From the NCBI RefSeq assembly GCF_016595505.1, contig NZ_JAENIL010000007.1:62001-126000 (forward strand): a DNA stretch of 64,000 nt, read 5' to 3'. The stretch is from Pelagicoccus mobilis (lineage in GTDB: Bacteria > Verrucomicrobiota > Verrucomicrobiia > Opitutales > Opitutaceae). The notes under the pieces were generated by a model. It saw only the letters and a list, made by a program, of their open reading frames with translations. It had not been told where the DNA came from and did no database searches. A program made the position numbers and the translations under genes. Within the stretch, counting starts at the first letter, position 1. The number at the start of each line of letters is the position of its first letter. Below are positions 61,490 to 64,000 of this stretch, piece after piece.

Positions 61490-64000
61490 ATGAAGTCCAT
61501 CAGCACACTTCTCGCTATTTGCACCCTTCACTCTTCGCTCCTTGCTGGAGAGCTCATCCCCTTCATTTTGCCATGGAACGACGATACCCCAGGCATCACC
61601 GATCTCTCCGGCATGAACCACAAGCCCGCCGGCAAGCACGGGTACATCACGATCGACGATCAAGCACACTTCACCGTCGGCGGGGAGCGCATTCGCTTCT
61701 GGGGCGTAAACTTTGTCACGAACACTCCATTCATCCCCAATAATGAAGCAGACGGAGTCGCTCCACGTCTTGCCAAGTTCGGCTTCAACATCGTTCGCTT
61801 CCACCACATGGACAACAATTGGGGCGGCAGCAGCCTCATCGACTACAGCCAAGGCAATTCCCGCGAACTCCACACCGACAATCTCGACCGCCTCGACTAC
61901 CTAATCGCAAAGCTCAAAGAGAACGGGATCTACACCAACATCAATCTCATCAATGCTCGCGATTTCAAGGTGGCTGACGGTCTCGATCCACAAATCGAAG
62001 CCAACCTCGAATGGAAAGAACGCCACGTGATCGGATTCGTGGATGAGACTTTCCGCGATCTCGAAAAAGAGTACGCCCGCAAACTCCTTACCCACACAAA
62101 CCCCTACACCGGTCTCACCTACGCCGAGGATCCCGCAATTGCCGTCGTCGAGGTAAACAACGAGAACGGGATTTTCCACCAGTACTACGGCGGCTCACTC
62201 GAGAAATGGCCACAAGCCTACAAGGATCAGCTAAACACGAAATGGAACAGCTGGCTCTCCAACCGATACGCCGACACTGCTGAGCTCCTCGACGCCTGGA
62301 GTGGAGAGAGCGAAGCCTTCGGCCCAGAAATCCTGTCCAACCCCACTTTTGAGAATGGCACCAGCGACTGGAACTCCGAGCAACATGGAGACTCCGCTGT
62401 CACCACCACCACTGGCGAGTATGAAGGCCGCCAAGGTGTTAAAATCGATGTCACCACTACCAGCACCACCAACTGGCACGGCCAACTCAACCAATCCGGC
62501 GTATCCCTCACCAAGGACCAACTCTACACTTTCAGCTTCTGGGCTCGAGCCGACCAAACACGGAACTTCAGCGCGAACATCGGACTCGCCTACAGTCCCT
62601 ACTCCAGCGTCCACAGTTTCGGTACCTTCGAAGCCACCACCGAATGGCAGCAGTTTACCTTCACCTTCAACGGCGGCACCACCGACAACAACCTCCGCGT
62701 CAACTTCTCAAATTACATCGGCGACGCCGGGGCGATCTACTTTTCGGGAATCTCATTGAAGACCGGAGCCGACCTTTCCGCCTCCTTGCCAAATGGCGAG
62801 ACGCTCGAAGCGGAGAACATCGCCAGCAATTCGAATAGCGGCTCCTACCTCCCCAACCGCAAGACAGACTGGGCCCGCTTCCTCATCCATCTCGCTACCG
62901 AGTATTGGACCGACATGCGCGACTACATTCGCAACGATCTCGGCTACGGCGGCATGATCAACGGCACCACGATCATGAACTCCACGCCAAACATTCAGGG
63001 TGTGTATGAATTGGTGGATACGCACGCCTACTGGCAGCATCCCATATTTCCCGGCAATCCTTGGGATCCCAACAATTGGACCGTAAACCCGATCTCCATG
63101 GTCAACACTATGGACAATACTCTCAGCGGCCTCGCCAAGCAACGCGTCGAAGGCTACCCTCACACCGTATCGGAATACCAGCACTCCTTCCCAAACCCGT
63201 TTGCTTCCGAGGGTCCTCTCATGGCAGCTACCTACGCCGCCTTGCAGGACTGGGACGGCATCTACTTTTTCGAGTACGGCAGAGGCCAAAACGGCTGGGA
63301 CCAAGGTTACTGGGACGGCTACTTCAATATGGCCAACCATCCCTCAGCGATGGCCAACGCACTCGCGGGTGCGCAGATATTTCGGGGCAATCACGTATCC
63401 GCAGCGACAGGACAGCTTCTGATGAACTTCGATCCGGAACTCGAAGCTGAAATCGTCGCCAACCAAGGTCGAGCTTGGCAAGTGGGCGATGGACGAAATC
63501 TCGACATCGACAACGCCCACGTTTTCACCCAACGCGTATCGCTCTCGATTGGCGATTCACCAACCGGGCTCGACGAGCAAACCGCTGTGCCAGCTGGACC
63601 TGTCTTCACTTCAGATACCAACGAGATCAGCTGGGACCGGACCTTTACCAACAAAGGCGTCATCACCGTTAATACCGGCAAGACCCGCTCTATGATCGGT
63701 TACATCGACGGACGCGACTTCGACATCGGCAACGTCCGTATCGATCCCGGGGATACACAAGAAGATTGGGCCACTGTCACGCTTACCGCCATGCAAGGCT
63801 CATTCGACCAACCTCACGCAGCGGCCAACATTCTTCTGGTCGCCACCGGTCTCACGGAAAACACCAACATGCAGTGGACTGACTCCACCAAAAGCTCCGT
63901 CGGCACAAACTGGGGCGAGTCACCCTCTACAACCGAAGCGATTCCAGCTACTATCACACTTCCCTACCCCGCCGACCGCACACAGGCTTGGACACTCGAC
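61490..64000 (+). CDS. Secreted clan GH-A glycoside hydrolase with CBM inserted in the barrel, cut by window end
   Basis: The frame from ATG 61490 stays open for 837 codons to the last base, so the C-terminus is missing. Residues 1-19 are a signal peptide (MKSISTLLAICTLHSSLLAG). A TIM-barrel part (FWGVNFVTNTPF, FGFNIVRFHHMDNNWGG, NLDRLDYLIAKLKENGIYTNINL) has the likely acid/base Glu225 in VEVNNENG. About 278-425 is a CBM4/9-like beta-sandwich (NPTFENGTSDWNSE ... IYFSGISLKTG). The barrel then resumes (DWARFLIHLATEYWTDMRDYIRNDLGYGG), with the likely nucleophile Glu562 in TVSEYQHS. Beta modules follow (about 690 onward). It should act on a beta-linked polysaccharide outside the cell, substrate unknown. 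Confidence 0.8.
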   Translation, partial: MKSISTLLAICTLHSSLLAGELIPFILPWNDDTPGITDLSGMNHKPAGKHGYITIDDQAHFTVGGERIRFWGVNFVTNTPFIPNNEADGVAPRLAKFGFNIVRFHHMDNNWGGSSLIDYSQGNSRELHTDNLDRLDYLIAKLKENGIYTNINLINARDFKVADGLDPQIEANLEWKERHVIGFVDETFRDLEKEYARKLLTHTNPYTGLTYAEDPAIAVVEVNNENGIFHQYYGGSLEKWPQAYKDQLNTKWNSWLSNRYADTAELLDAWSGESEAFGPEILSNPTFENGTSDWNSEQHGDSAVTTTTGEYEGRQGVKIDVTTTSTTNWHGQLNQSGVSLTKDQLYTFSFWARADQTRNFSANIGLAYSPYSSVHSFGTFEATTEWQQFTFTFNGGTTDNNLRVNFSNYIGDAGAIYFSGISLKTGADLSASLPNGETLEAENIASNSNSGSYLPNRKTDWARFLIHLATEYWTDMRDYIRNDLGYGGMINGTTIMNSTPNIQGVYELVDTHAYWQHPIFPGNPWDPNNWTVNPISMVNTMDNTLSGLAKQRVEGYPHTVSEYQHSFPNPFASEGPLMAATYAALQDWDGIYFFEYGRGQNGWDQGYWDGYFNMANHPSAMANALAGAQIFRGNHVSAATGQLLMNFDPELEAEIVANQGRAWQVGDGRNLDIDNAHVFTQRVSLSIGDSPTGLDEQTAVPAGPVFTSDTNEISWDRTFTNKGVITVNTGKTRSMIGYIDGRDFDIGNVRIDPGDTQEDWATVTLTAMQGSFDQPHAAANILLVATGLTENTNMQWTDSTKSSVGTNWGESPSTTEAIPATITLPYPADRTQAWTLD

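Overview
The window reads as a piece of a Verrucomicrobiota chromosome, probably Opitutae-like. This placement is inferred from gene content, not from a marker gene. It carries two planctomycete/verrucomicrobial secreted-protein cassettes (DUF1549/DUF1553-DUF1501-PPC and DUF1800-DUF1501), a sulfatase, several secreted glycoside hydrolases, an SUMF1/PEGA membrane protein, a propeller-type sensor kinase and many twin-arginine or Sec leaders. I see no rRNA, tRNA, CRISPR array, prophage or transposase gene.

Layout. 0-4.1 kb: DUF1553 tail, DUF1501 and PPC-domain genes on the + strand. 4.1-9.3 kb: a RidA-type protein, a Nudix hydrolase, a CatB-like acetyltransferase, and small membrane or secreted proteins of unknown role. 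These end in a zinc-ribbon gene split by a 189-bp palindromic, MITE-like insertion. 9.3-14.1 kb: an AT-rich leader, a secreted protein with three CBM-like repeats, and a RadD helicase. 14.1-22.7 kb: HD-domain, SUMF1/PEGA, PDZ-like and beta-propeller proteins (- strand), then an alpha/beta hydrolase with an unexpected C-terminal domain, a membrane protein and NrtS (+ strand). 22.8-34.4 kb: a PDZ protein, a solitary cytosine methyltransferase, a DUF1295 protein and a minus-strand polysaccharide block (GH43-like, GH78-like, DUF5060 glycosidase, TonB-C protein, sulfatase). 34.7-51.5 kb: an energy-metabolism block on the + strand: membrane pyrophosphatase, cupin, pyruvate phosphate dikinase, and a nearly complete group 3b [NiFe]-hydrogenase operon (hydB, cNMP-fold gene, hydG, hydD, hydA, protease, hypA, hypF, hypC, hypD, hypE). 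51.5-64 kb: GH16, the DUF1800/DUF1501 cassette, a large sensor kinase, a tandem parvulin, and a glycosidase cut by the window end.

How the genes fit together. The hydrogenase operon should make a cytoplasmic NAD(P)-linked enzyme. PPDK and the K+-dependent ion-pumping pyrophosphatase next to it suggest a pyrophosphate economy suited to low-oxygen life. The glycosidases, sulfatase and CBM proteins point to growth on sulfated or complex plant or algal polysaccharides.

Most unusual: (1) the MITE-like insertion, whose removal restores the reading frame exactly; (2) at least two families of short structured intergenic repeats, several copies of which supply the TAG stop codon of the gene before them, and which sit repeatedly inside the hydrogenase operon; (3) a HypA that keeps its nickel-binding start but lacks the zinc domain, in an operon without hypB; (4) an alpha/beta hydrolase fused to what looks like the C-terminal barrel of SAM hydroxide adenosyltransferases; (5) a CBM inserted inside a glycosidase barrel.
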